DNA of 64,000 nt from an uncultured Roseibium sp. (GTDB lineage: Bacteria; Pseudomonadota; Alphaproteobacteria; Rhizobiales; Stappiaceae): NCBI RefSeq assembly GCF_947496995.1, contig NZ_CANMFD010000002.1, positions 744,001 to 808,000 of the forward strand. The letters are read 5' to 3'. Below, in pieces: positions 8,480 to 16,282 of this stretch. The notes below the pieces were generated by a model, which was not told the origin of the DNA, made no database searches, and saw only the letters and a program-made list of their open reading frames with translations. A program made the position numbers and the translations under genes. Position 1 is the first letter of the stretch, and every line of letters starts with the position of its first letter.

Positions 8480-9354
8480 GTGCCGCTGGCCATCATCTTT
8501 GCGAGAAATCTGGTTACGAACGGTCGCATGAGTGCGGTTGCGACGCGGTTGCGTGGCTTTTCGATCGCCGGTTTGTACGGATTGAAGAACCAGCCGGCGG
8601 CGTCGGTCGGACTTTCGCGTTCAAGAATAAGCGCTATCGTTTCGTAAGCCATCAGCATGCCCGTGGAGATGACCATCGGCGCAAAAGACATTCGGCTTCG
8701 TGTACCCGCAGCGACCTGACCTGCAAGTTCCAGATCGACATGGTGACGAGACGATGAATTCAGGATCACATATTCTGCTTCCCGCAGAAAGGAATCCGCT
8801 CGTTGCTGTTCGCTGATTTGATCCCAAGGTGTTCCGAGAGTCGGATATCCAAGCCGCTCTTCCGGCATAGGGTCATTCGACCGGGTGACATATACAGATG
8901 GCAATGGCGAAGCATATGCGTCAATGACCGCCTTCCCCACTGTTCGTGCCGTCCGGTAGAGCAGAAGGGAAGCGGCCAGATCGTCCGTTCCGTTAATGAC
9001 TACGGTCGAGCCACCGACAAGATTATCCACATGCTCTGGCCATTCATTTCTGAAAACTTCGATCTTGATGTCCGGGTTGATCTGGAGACAGGCCGCGCTT
9101 GTCGCTTCCGCCTTGTGGCTACCGACTGATGCCAACGTACAGAACACCTGGCGGTTCAAATTCGAAACCTCGAATTCGTCAATATCGGCGAGCATAAGAC
9201 GCCCGATTCCAGCGCGCACCAACGCCAGGATCGCCGCGCCGCCCATACCGCCTGTTCCACAGACGAAGACAGTGGCCTCGCGCAGACGTTCCTGTTCCTC
9301 AGGCGTAACGAAACCCAGGTTTCTCGTGGTGAAATCCGCGTAGTTGAATGTCAT
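8476..9354 (-). CDS. ThiF/E1-like adenylyltransferase, stand-alone
   Basis: 292 residues with a ThiF/MoeB/E1 fold. The nucleotide loop GTGGMGG is at residues 33-39, and DIDEFEVSNLNRQ at 57-69 supplies the conserved aspartate, asparagine, arginine and glutamine that bind ATP-Mg. A TDD motif follows near residue 119. The family activates a carboxylate (often a protein C-terminus) as an adenylate. The zinc-binding C-x2-C pairs of ThiF/MoeB are absent, and no cysteine sits in the usual catalytic loop, so thioester transfer is doubtful. No ubiquitin-like protein, E2 or JAB protease is encoded nearby. The mycobacterial Rv1355c type fuses an E1-like and a nitroreductase domain, which this operon carries as separate genes; that parallel is from memory. 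Confidence 0.78.
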   Translation of the reverse strand: MTFNYADFTTRNLGFVTPEEQERLREATVFVCGTGGMGGAAILALVRAGIGRLMLADIDEFEVSNLNRQVFCTLASVGSHKAEATSAACLQINPDIKIEVFRNEWPEHVDNLVGGSTVVINGTDDLAASLLLYRTARTVGKAVIDAYASPLPSVYVTRSNDPMPEERLGYPTLGTPWDQISEQQRADSFLREAEYVILNSSSRHHVDLELAGQVAAGTRSRMSFAPMVISTGMLMAYETIALILERESPTDAAGWFFNPYKPAIEKPRNRVATALMRPFVTRFLAKMMASGT

Positions 9355-10334
9355 GTTTTCCAGGGTCTCAAAGATCCGTAGGCTCGGCTGTCATCGAGCC
9401 AGTAAAAAAACGGAAGGACTGCACGTCGCAACAGAACGAGTGCCGTCAAAGCCGCCAGGTTGGCCAGCGAACGACGCGGCACCGACTTGGTCACGTAGCG
9501 GCGCATAGCGTCGATGTCGATTGTTCCGATCTGGAGAAAGTCGTCGCCGCGATCATAGTCTAGCTGGTCGCGACAAAACACGTTAAAGGCCTCGTCACGA
9601 TGTTTCGGCGCTACTTCAAAAGTCTTTTTGAGGTCATCAGAGCCGCCTGTATATGCGTTACGGATGATGAAGTTTTGTTCGTCAAATTCCGCCTCTGGTC
9701 CTACGCCAAACACATGCCGGTGTTCTGTCATGATTGAACGAGCGATCTGTACTTTAGCAAAATCGCGCGCTGGCCCTGCGCCTGGAACGGGATGAACATC
9801 ACTGAAGGTTTCCGCAACCATTCCAATGATTGCCGGAACCTGGGTAACATTTGAGATATAGAGAGGGCGGAGACCACTCCTGATAAATAGGATCAGGCAT
9901 GTAAGACCATAAAGAATCCAGGAAAAGCCTTGGCTACGAGCTTGCGGATCTACCATGACCAGCCCAAGGTGCAGGACCTTGGTCGGCTTTCCATTGTATT
10001 CGGCGTTAATGACAGCCAAAGCATTGAACGCCACGGGGCGCTCTTCGCTCTCGCTGTATATCACGGTGATTATGCTATCGTTCATACGGGATCTGTCCGC
10101 TGCAAAGACACCGTATTCGAGCGCCCCTGCCTCCAGGGTTCTCCCAGCAACCGCGCGTAGATCGCTAGAGAGCGCATCAAGCTCTTGTTGCGTCATCCAA
10201 AGACCGGGACGCTCGATCAATCGGGTGTAGGAACCGTTACCGGTTCCAAACTGCGCATCCAGATAGGGCTGACGGATAGCGTGAATTAAGGCTTTCAAAG
10301 ATTCGCTCCGAACATGGATATGCGACGGGAGCAT
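9351..10334 (-). CDS. GNAT-like acyltransferase, first gene of operon
   Basis: 327 residues. The central part reads as an acyltransferase fold: PVAFNALAVI, then KVLHLGLVMVDPQARSQGFSWILYG, where PQARSQG takes the place of the acyl-CoA pyrophosphate loop, followed by ISNVTQVPAIIG. A hydrophobic segment close to the C-terminus (LANLAALTALVLLRRAVLPFFYWL, ~292-315) may associate with the membrane. The layout resembles putative long-chain N-acyltransferases, but the exact family is not certain. It is the promoter-proximal gene of the five-gene operon, and its stop overlaps the E1-like gene's start (ATGA at 9351-9354). The 240 bases upstream are AT-rich and non-coding; I see no certain promoter there. 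Confidence 0.62.
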   Translation of the reverse strand: MLPSHIHVRSESLKALIHAIRQPYLDAQFGTGNGSYTRLIERPGLWMTQQELDALSSDLRAVAGRTLEAGALEYGVFAADRSRMNDSIITVIYSESEERPVAFNALAVINAEYNGKPTKVLHLGLVMVDPQARSQGFSWILYGLTCLILFIRSGLRPLYISNVTQVPAIIGMVAETFSDVHPVPGAGPARDFAKVQIARSIMTEHRHVFGVGPEAEFDEQNFIIRNAYTGGSDDLKKTFEVAPKHRDEAFNVFCRDQLDYDRGDDFLQIGTIDIDAMRRYVTKSVPRRSLANLAALTALVLLRRAVLPFFYWLDDSRAYGSLRPWKT

Positions 10335-10575
10335 ATATTAAGATCAGAAATCGCAAAAACTCGCGGCAGTCCGCTAATATTCAGCTGCGTGGCAGCTGGT
10401 GACTGAAAAACATAGATCAATAGTATTTGCAGCTCCTACTTACCCCGTAGTGGCCATTCTTTCTCAGAAATCTTTTGAAACCCTTTATAATTCAGGAGTG
10501 GCTGGTTCTCTGGCGCCTTGCGGCCATCTGTTCATTTTGCACAGAAAGCCCGCTCCACACACCATGCCAAACAGA

Positions 10576-10744
10576 CCTCCCCCCTACCCCCACCCCACAA
10601 ACGGCATCTTCGTTGCCATGACCGTCAGGGTCAGGACATTGGCGTCCAGCGGCAGGCTGGCCATGTAGACGACGGCCTGGGCGATGTGGGCCGGGTCGAT
10701 GGTGGTTCACTCATCATTTCGCCGTTGGCCTGCAGGACGCCGCC
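10576..10744 (-). pseudogene. Truncated SDR 3'-end fragment
   Basis: 169 bp nearly identical to 17187-17356, which is the 3' end and downstream edge of the intact SDR gene. It keeps the codons for roughly the last 50 residues but lacks one base (GGTGGTTCAC here against GGTGGGTTCG in the intact copy), so the frame is broken. It is cut off two bases before the MITE. It has no start, no promoter and no function expected as a protein. Together with the intact copy it forms a direct repeat that brackets the LysR-amidase-TRAP module. Confidence 0.88.
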
Positions 10745-10747
10745 TTA

Positions 10748-11011
10748 GGGTGTGGACCCATAAAATTGTACTTTCAGGCATCAATCCGACAAAGCAGAGC
10801 AAGGAAAAGCCTGAAGAGCCATGCTGGTGCATGGGGCAAAGGCTTTGACGCGGCTCTTCGCAGCCGGATTGATGTCCTTCGGATCGTTCAGAAAGCGACT
10901 GTCTCCAGCGTTGCAAAATCTCGAAAACCAGAAAGGTTTCCTGCGATCTTGCGCCTTGGCGCCAATCATTTTCTGAACGACCTGAAAGCATAATTTTATG
11001 AGTCCACACCC
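10748..11011. mobile_element. 264-bp MITE with 31-bp terminal inverted repeats
   Basis: The ends match as inverted repeats over 31 bp with three mismatches; both begin GGGTGTGGAC and continue CATAAAATT. A TA dinucleotide flanks each side (10746-10747 and 11012-11013), as expected for a TA target duplication (IS630/Tc1-like or IS427-type elements). The interior carries nested inverted repeats (CAATCCG/CGGATTG, CGTTCAGAAA/TTTCTGAACG) and no credible ORF, so it must have been moved by a transposase elsewhere in the genome. Confidence 0.85.
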
Positions 11012-11013
11012 TA

Positions 11014-11311
11014 AGCAGCTCCCCGTTTCCTCCACGCCACCCCAGTCTCGTGGCACGGCCCGAGCGCCCTTTATGCCCGCCGGGCCTGTCTTCGTGATCC
11101 ATCTTTTTCTTGAAGGACTTGCGAGAGAACCTTCCGCGGCACGATGGTCCTGTAGGGCACGTGCGCAGCGCTAAGCAGGCTCTGGAATTACGCTCTCTAT
11201 CCGGGATAAAAACGTGCGTGAATGCCTCGCCAGAGGTGGGAACCGGCTTTGGTCATGATAAGAAAGAGTTATAATCAGAGGCGTTCCAGGGCATAAAGAT
11301 GACGAGGAGGC
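11014..11311. other. Non-coding gap before the LysR gene
   Basis: About 300 bases between the MITE and the regulator. A short minus-strand frame here resembles nothing I know and looks like decayed coding DNA. The last 100 bases are AT-richer and should hold the LysR promoter, but no clear -35/-10 pair can be named. Confidence 0.4.
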
Positions 11312-12265
11312 TTGAGCATTTCGAACTCGGATTGGCACACCAGGCTGACCACGCGCCATCTGCGTATGATCACCAGTCTTGCCGAATTGGGACTTGTGGC
11401 GCGTGTTGCCGAAGCCCTCAATGTCACGCAGCCCGCGATCTCCAAACAGATCGCGGAACTGGAGCGCATCGTAGGCGCTTCCATCGTGATACGGGACCGA
11501 AACCGACTCCATCTTACTCCGATAGGCCTCAAACTGGCCGAGCATGGCAGATTGGTTTTGAGCCAGATAGACCGCGCCGCATTTGACATCGACGCCATGG
11601 CGAGAGGTGTGTCCGGCTCAGTAACAGTAGGTGCCGTCGGCTCGGTAGCTCCGCTGCTTCTGCCTGAGGCAATCGCCTTGATGAAAGGCAGCGCTCCCAA
11701 GGCCAATATCGCGGTGATCGAAGGCCACTTCGTGTCGCTGCTCCCGGAGCTCACTGCCGGCAAGATCGACCTTCTGATCGCCCGGATCTGGCAACCGATG
11801 GAACTGCCGGGCATCCGGCAAACTGCCTTGTTCAAGGAGCCTATCGTCGTTGTTGCCGGACGAGGGCATCCGTTGGCGCGCAAAAGCGATATTTCATGGC
11901 AGTCTGTTCCCGATTGGCCATGGATACTACCCCAATCGAACTCGATCGCCCGCCAGGCAGTGGATGCGTTGTTTGCTCGTAACGGTTTGTTGCTGCCGCA
12001 AAACACCATCGCTTCAGCCTCCTTGACCCTGAACCTGGAACTGATGCGCAAATTGCCTGCACTCGGGTTGTTTCCCGAAAGTCTGGCGCAAATCCACGCA
12101 GCACGCGGCGATATCGTCGTGCTCTCGCTCGACACAGAAGGTTTCCTGTCGGAAGCGCGTTGTTTCTGGATGCCGGATCAGAAGATACCCGACGGCATAT
12201 TCGAGCTGTTCATGCAGTGCCTGATTCAGAGTGCGAGCGGAAATAAAACCAACCTCAACACTTAA
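11312..12265 (+). CDS. LysR-family transcriptional regulator
   Basis: 317 residues. An N-terminal winged helix-turn-helix (about 17-76) includes VARVAEALNVTQPAISKQIAELE, the classic LysR recognition helix, followed by the periplasmic-binding-like co-inducer domain (from SGSVTVGAVGSVAP). A TTG start is chosen because GAGGAGG lies five bases upstream; the next ATG at 11366 would remove half of the first helix. It precedes the amidase-TRAP genes on the same strand, with a good LysR-type box in the gap, so it probably controls that module in response to its substrate. The spacing to the amidase rules out the usual divergent arrangement. Confidence 0.9.
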   Translation: MSISNSDWHTRLTTRHLRMITSLAELGLVARVAEALNVTQPAISKQIAELERIVGASIVIRDRNRLHLTPIGLKLAEHGRLVLSQIDRAAFDIDAMARGVSGSVTVGAVGSVAPLLLPEAIALMKGSAPKANIAVIEGHFVSLLPELTAGKIDLLIARIWQPMELPGIRQTALFKEPIVVVAGRGHPLARKSDISWQSVPDWPWILPQSNSIARQAVDALFARNGLLLPQNTIASASLTLNLELMRKLPALGLFPESLAQIHAARGDIVVLSLDTEGFLSEARCFWMPDQKIPDGIFELFMQCLIQSASGNKTNLNT

Positions 12266-12266
12266 G

Positions 12267-12287
12267 ACCATTCCATTTAGTTATGGT
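12267..12287 (+). promoter_or_regulatory. LysR-type operator box (T-N11-A)
   Basis: Perfect interrupted palindrome ACCAT-N11-ATGGT, which contains the T-N11-A core of LysR recognition sites. It starts one base after the LysR stop codon region and lies about 80 bp ahead of the leader ORF and amidase, the usual distance for an activator box. Confidence 0.65.
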
Positions 12288-12365
12288 AAGCGGCAAAGAA
12301 TTCAATTTTCCCGGATGTCTCCCCCAACTAGCATTATGGACTTGGAGCTTTGGGAGGAGTCCAAT

Positions 12366-12410
12366 ATGAAATCAGTCGCCATCGAGCGGGCTGCCTCACC
12401 GCATGCCTGA
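12366..12410 (+). CDS. 14-residue leader ORF overlapping the amidase start
   Basis: ATG at 12366 has the best ribosome-binding site of the region, GGGAGGAG seven bases upstream. It encodes MKSVAIERAASPHA and stops at 12408-12410. The amidase ATG (12403) lies inside it in another frame (ATGCCTGA overlap), and the amidase itself has no good site of its own. This looks like a translated leader that couples ribosome entry to the amidase. An alternative is a one-base frameshift separating the true amidase N-terminus. Confidence 0.5.
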   Translation: MKSVAIERAASPHA

Positions 12411-13932
12411 CCTCACGCTCGCCGAACTGCCTGCAGTAAAACTGCTCGAGGCATTTGCTCGCCATGAGACCACACCAGTCGAGGTGGTCGACGCTTGCCT
12501 TGAACGCATCAAGCGGTTCAACCCAGTCATAAACGCCATTGCCGCTCTTGATGCCGAAGGCGCGAGAGCGCAGGCTGTCGAGGCAACACGCCGCTGGCAG
12601 TCCGGAACTCCGAAAGGGCCGCTCGACGGGTTACCTATCGGCGTGAAAGACCTGCAAGACACCAAAGGACTTCTGACGACGCATGGGAGTGCGCGCGCTC
12701 GCGCAAACGTTCCTGATCAGGATTTGCCGATGGTGGCGCGCCTGCGCGAAGCTGGCGCCATAATCCTTGCAAAAACCAACGTTCCGGAACTTGGCGCCGG
12801 TGGAAACAGCCGCAATCCTGTCTGGGGCGCCACCTGCAATCCGTTCGATCCGAACCTTATCGCAGGCGGATCGTCAGGCGGTTCGGCTGCCGCTTTGGCC
12901 CTTGATCTTCTGCCATTGTGTACCGGATCAGACACGGGCGGGTCGCTGCGGCTGCCTGCCGCTCTGTGCGGCATCGTCGGCTTCCGCCCCTCGGTTGACG
13001 TCATTGCGCACCCGACACGGCCACTCGGTTGGTCCGGCATCTCAGTGCTTGGCCCGATGGCGCGCACCATGGATGACCTTCTGCTCATGCTTGGGGTATG
13101 CCAGTCCTACAATCCGGACGATCCATTGTCCGCGCCAGCCGATCCTGATCGCTTTGCCCGGCTTGCTCAGGTCGAGCCTCGCGACCTTCGCGTTGGTGTC
13201 AGCGAGGATTTTGGCGGCGCACCGGTGGATCCGGTCATTCGGGAGACCTTTCGGGCACGCGTTGATGCCCTGAGACCTCACGTCAAGGAGTGCCGAGCCG
13301 TAGACCTCGACCTGGGCGACATGGACCGCACCTTTGACATCCTTCGCGCAGAGAGCTTCGTGGCTGCCTTTGGTGCGGCACTCCGGGAAACGCCGGATGA
13401 GTTCGGCCCGAATATCGCCGCCAACGTCGCGCTCGGCCTCTCCATGAGCCTGGCGGATCGTGCTTGGGCGCATCTTGAACAGACAAGAATTCTGCGGAAA
13501 TTCAATGCGGTGATGTCCGATATCGACGTCATTGTGTTGCCGACCTCACCTGTTTCACCGTTTCCGTGGACGCAATCCCACGCAACTCGAATTGATGGCC
13601 AGTCCATGGACACCTACTATCGCTGGCTGGCGTTGACATATCGTGGATCGCTGACAGGCGGACCATCCATTACACTCCCCTCCGGGCTTGACTCCCACGG
13701 AATGCCGTTCGGGTTGCAGATACTTGGAGCGGTGCGCGAGGATGAAAAACTCCTGGCATCGGCCAGGGCCTTTGAGACGCTGTTCGGTCAATCTGTTGAA
13801 ACAGCCCGGCCCCGGCTGGATTTGAAAAAGCTCAATCCACCCACCGTTGACCCGCGCTCGATCGTGACCCATCCCCCCATCATGGGCGACGTTACACGGC
13901 AGGACCCGTCGTCGATGCAAACGGCCGTGTGA
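12403..13932 (+). CDS. Amidase (amidase signature family)
   Basis: 509 residues. The Ser-cisSer-Lys triad of amidase-signature enzymes is visible: Lys82 in GVKDLQD, Ser157 in GGSSGGS (155-161) and the nucleophile Ser181 in GSDTGGS. These cytosolic enzymes hydrolyse amides to carboxylate and ammonia; the exact substrate is open. It is followed 13 bp later by the TRAP large permease gene, so the substrate, or an acid form of it, is probably imported by that transporter. The start overlaps a 14-codon leader. Homologues include aryl-malonamide and omega-amide hydrolases as well as GatA; the lack of gatB/gatC nearby argues against GatA. Confidence 0.9.
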   Translation: MPDLTLAELPAVKLLEAFARHETTPVEVVDACLERIKRFNPVINAIAALDAEGARAQAVEATRRWQSGTPKGPLDGLPIGVKDLQDTKGLLTTHGSARARANVPDQDLPMVARLREAGAIILAKTNVPELGAGGNSRNPVWGATCNPFDPNLIAGGSSGGSAAALALDLLPLCTGSDTGGSLRLPAALCGIVGFRPSVDVIAHPTRPLGWSGISVLGPMARTMDDLLLMLGVCQSYNPDDPLSAPADPDRFARLAQVEPRDLRVGVSEDFGGAPVDPVIRETFRARVDALRPHVKECRAVDLDLGDMDRTFDILRAESFVAAFGAALRETPDEFGPNIAANVALGLSMSLADRAWAHLEQTRILRKFNAVMSDIDVIVLPTSPVSPFPWTQSHATRIDGQSMDTYYRWLALTYRGSLTGGPSITLPSGLDSHGMPFGLQILGAVREDEKLLASARAFETLFGQSVETARPRLDLKKLNPPTVDPRSIVTHPPIMGDVTRQDPSSMQTAV

Positions 13933-13945
13933 CAGGACATATATC

Positions 13946-15229
13946 ATGTGGTTGATCCCAATTGTCTTTGTTGTCTTGCTCATCAGCGGTACGGCCTTTG
14001 CCTATATGATGGGTGCCGTATCGGTACTGACCTTTGTTGCCGTCGGGAAAACCCAGTTTCTGTCCATCCTGCCCCAGCGTATCTTCGCCCAGCTCGATGT
14101 CTTTGCCTTCATGGCGATGCCGCTGTTTATTCTGACCGCTGAAATCATGAGCCGCGCCGGCGTTACCCGCAGCCTCATTGATTTTGCCATGTCCATTGTC
14201 GGCCGTTTCCGTGGCGGGCTCGGGCACGTAAACATTCTGACCAGTGTTTTCTTTGCGGGCATTTCCGGATCGGCAATCGCCGACAGCGCCGCTCTGTCGC
14301 GGACCTTTGTGCCGGAGATGAAGGCGCGCGGTTATGACCCCCATTATGCGGGCGCGATCACCGCGGCCTCTTCCATGATCGGGCCGATCATTCCCCCGTC
14401 GATCATCATGATCATCTATGGCGGATTGACTGGTACTTCTGTCGCGGCCTTGTTCATCGCCGGTGTGGTACCCGGTATTTTGCTGGCTGCTGCCTTGATG
14501 TTGTTAAATGCCGTCATCGCAATCGTTAAAAAGCACCCGGGCGGAAAATCCGATGACCTGCCGCGCTTTTTGCCGAGCTTGCTGCATGCAGCCCCCGCTC
14601 TTTGTCTGCCTGTGGTGATCCTTGGATCTCTTGTTTTCGGGCTGGCCACGCCGACTGAAGGTTCCGCAATCGCCGTTCTTGTGGCGCTGCTGGCAGGACA
14701 GTTCTACGCGGGGCTCAAGTGGCGCATGATTTTTGATGCCGTCGAAGCAACGGCACGCATGACCGGCACCATCTTCATAATACTTGCCGCGATTTCCGTG
14801 TTGGGATATCTGGCGGGCCAGCTCGGATGGTCTCAGGCTCTCGCCGATTGGGTCGAATCCTTCGGCTTGACCGGCACACGCTATCTGTTCTTTCTGGCCG
14901 CCATCTTTCTGATTGCGGGCATGTTCATGGATACACCCGTTGCCCTGACACTTCTTGTCCCGCTGTTCGTGCCACAGGCACTCGAACAGGGAATCAGTCC
15001 TGTTCATCTCGGGATTGTGCTGTGTTTTAATCTTTGTATCGGACTGATCACGCCCCCCTTGGGGAAATGTCTGGTCGTGGTCTCAGCACTCACATCACTC
15101 AACTACTGGCGGTTGGCCTATGCCACGCTGCCATTCATCCTCGTTCAGGTGCTTTTGTTGCTGGCGCTGGTCTATTGGCCTGCGATCAGTCTCAGTCTGC
15201 CACGCCTGTTCGAGCTTTCAGTCAACTAG
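13946..15229 (+). CDS. TRAP transporter large permease (DctM)
   Basis: 427 residues, about 12 hydrophobic segments, the usual DctM length. Family landmarks are MPLFILTAEIM, GHVNILTSVFFAGISGSAIADSAAL, and MIGPIIPPSIIMIIYG, with the second repeat ending in GLITPPLG. It forms the sodium-driven channel of a TRAP importer in the inner membrane. It follows the amidase by 13 bp. The order here is M-P-Q, whereas P-Q-M is the common order in proteobacteria. The substrate is probably a small carboxylate related to the amidase reaction. Confidence 0.93.
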   Translation: MWLIPIVFVVLLISGTAFAYMMGAVSVLTFVAVGKTQFLSILPQRIFAQLDVFAFMAMPLFILTAEIMSRAGVTRSLIDFAMSIVGRFRGGLGHVNILTSVFFAGISGSAIADSAALSRTFVPEMKARGYDPHYAGAITAASSMIGPIIPPSIIMIIYGGLTGTSVAALFIAGVVPGILLAAALMLLNAVIAIVKKHPGGKSDDLPRFLPSLLHAAPALCLPVVILGSLVFGLATPTEGSAIAVLVALLAGQFYAGLKWRMIFDAVEATARMTGTIFIILAAISVLGYLAGQLGWSQALADWVESFGLTGTRYLFFLAAIFLIAGMFMDTPVALTLLVPLFVPQALEQGISPVHLGIVLCFNLCIGLITPPLGKCLVVVSALTSLNYWRLAYATLPFILVQVLLLLALVYWPAISLSLPRLFELSVN

Positions 15230-15251
15230 GCATTCAAAGGGAGGACGTCCA

Positions 15252-16226
15252 ATGAAACTCAAGGCAATAGCAGTGGCAACACTGATGGCAATGTCGACAT
15301 CCGCATTCGCGGAGGTCAAAATCGCACTGGACAGCAAACCGGATCTGGAAACCTCCGGATCGTACAACTGGGCTCATGCTTTCGGCAATGCGCTGACCGA
15401 GGCCGGCATGGAGGTGCGTGAGCTTCCACGCGGGTCGATCGGCAACGAGGCGGAAATTTTTGACCAGATCTCGACCGGTCTGCTGGAAATCTCCCTGGCC
15501 GATGTGCGATCCGTGGCGCAGGTGGACCCGTTCATCTACGGCGTGCGCCTCCCCTACATCTTCGACGACATCGCTCATATGGATCGTGCCCTTGCAGCGG
15601 GCAAGGTGTTCGAGCGGGTGAATGCCAATCTGGCGAAACAGGATGCGATCCTGTTGGCGCTTGCACCGCTCGGACCGTCATCGGGCGTGATCAGCACGAC
15701 TGCGGTGGTGCGCTCGCCTGCCGATATGTCCGACATGCGGATGCGTGCGCTGGATGACGCCCAGATCGCCATGTACGAAGCCTGGGGCTCGAACGGAACC
15801 ATCGTGCCCTGGGGCGAAGTGCCCGCCGGTTTGCAGACCGGCGTCATTGATGGCTATCTCAACTCCCCCTTCATTCCGGTCATGTTCGGACAGACCGATT
15901 TTGTGAAGAACTTCTCCGATGCCCGTGTGATATGGCCGCTCCGCGCCGTGATCGCCTCCAGGGCCTGGTATGATGGTTTGTCCGACGCTGACCGTTCGGC
16001 CGTGGATGCGGCGGTAAAGACCGCAGATGCCGCGGCACGGCAATGGCTCGACGTAGCTTCCGAGAAAGGGCTGACCGCACTTGAAGAAAAGGGCGTGACC
16101 GTCCAGCGCCTGTCTGCAGAAGAGCGAGCCGTCTTCCGTGAAGCCTCGAAGGCGGTCTATGATTCAGGCCTGATGCCCGCCGAAGATGTGAAAATCTGGG
16201 TTGACCTGTCCGGCAGCAACCGCTGA
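15252..16226 (+). CDS. TRAP transporter substrate-binding protein (DctP)
   Basis: 324 residues from the ATG at 15252, with AAGGGAGG in front of it; a longer upstream frame runs through the dctM end. An N-terminal signal peptide is seen (MKLKAIAVATLMA... cleaved near SAFA-EVKI), so the protein is periplasmic. The DctP fold shows in the mid-region MRMRALDDAQIAMYEAWGSNGTIVPWGEVPAGLQTGVIDGY, where the conserved arginine of the carboxylate clamp is expected. It follows dctM by 22 bp and is followed by a strong stem-loop, consistent with higher expression than its membrane partners. Confidence 0.92.
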   Translation: MKLKAIAVATLMAMSTSAFAEVKIALDSKPDLETSGSYNWAHAFGNALTEAGMEVRELPRGSIGNEAEIFDQISTGLLEISLADVRSVAQVDPFIYGVRLPYIFDDIAHMDRALAAGKVFERVNANLAKQDAILLALAPLGPSSGVISTTAVVRSPADMSDMRMRALDDAQIAMYEAWGSNGTIVPWGEVPAGLQTGVIDGYLNSPFIPVMFGQTDFVKNFSDARVIWPLRAVIASRAWYDGLSDADRSAVDAAVKTADAAARQWLDVASEKGLTALEEKGVTVQRLSAEERAVFREASKAVYDSGLMPAEDVKIWVDLSGSNR

Positions 16227-16234
16227 TCACAGAT

Positions 16235-16261
16235 AGGCGGGCCGCACCGGCGGGCCCGCCT
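16235..16261 (+). promoter_or_regulatory. Intercistronic stem-loop after dctP
   Basis: Perfect 9-bp stem AGGCGGGCC / GGCCCGCCT with a 9-base loop, eight bases after the dctP stop. There is no U-tract, so it is more likely an RNA-stabilising processing element that raises binding-protein levels than a full terminator. Confidence 0.55.
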
Positions 16262-16282
16262 GCCACGGAGCTGGAAAATCAC

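Noticed and set aside
5134-10334. Ubiquitin-like anti-phage operon (Bil or type II CBASS) because of the E1-like gene
   Set aside because: No ubiquitin-like protein, E2, JAB peptidase or cGAS-like nucleotidyltransferase is present; the partners are acyltransferases, a membrane protein and a nitroreductase.
10707-11102. Minus-strand frames through the MITE
   Set aside because: They cross both terminal repeats, resemble no transposase and have no ribosome-binding site.
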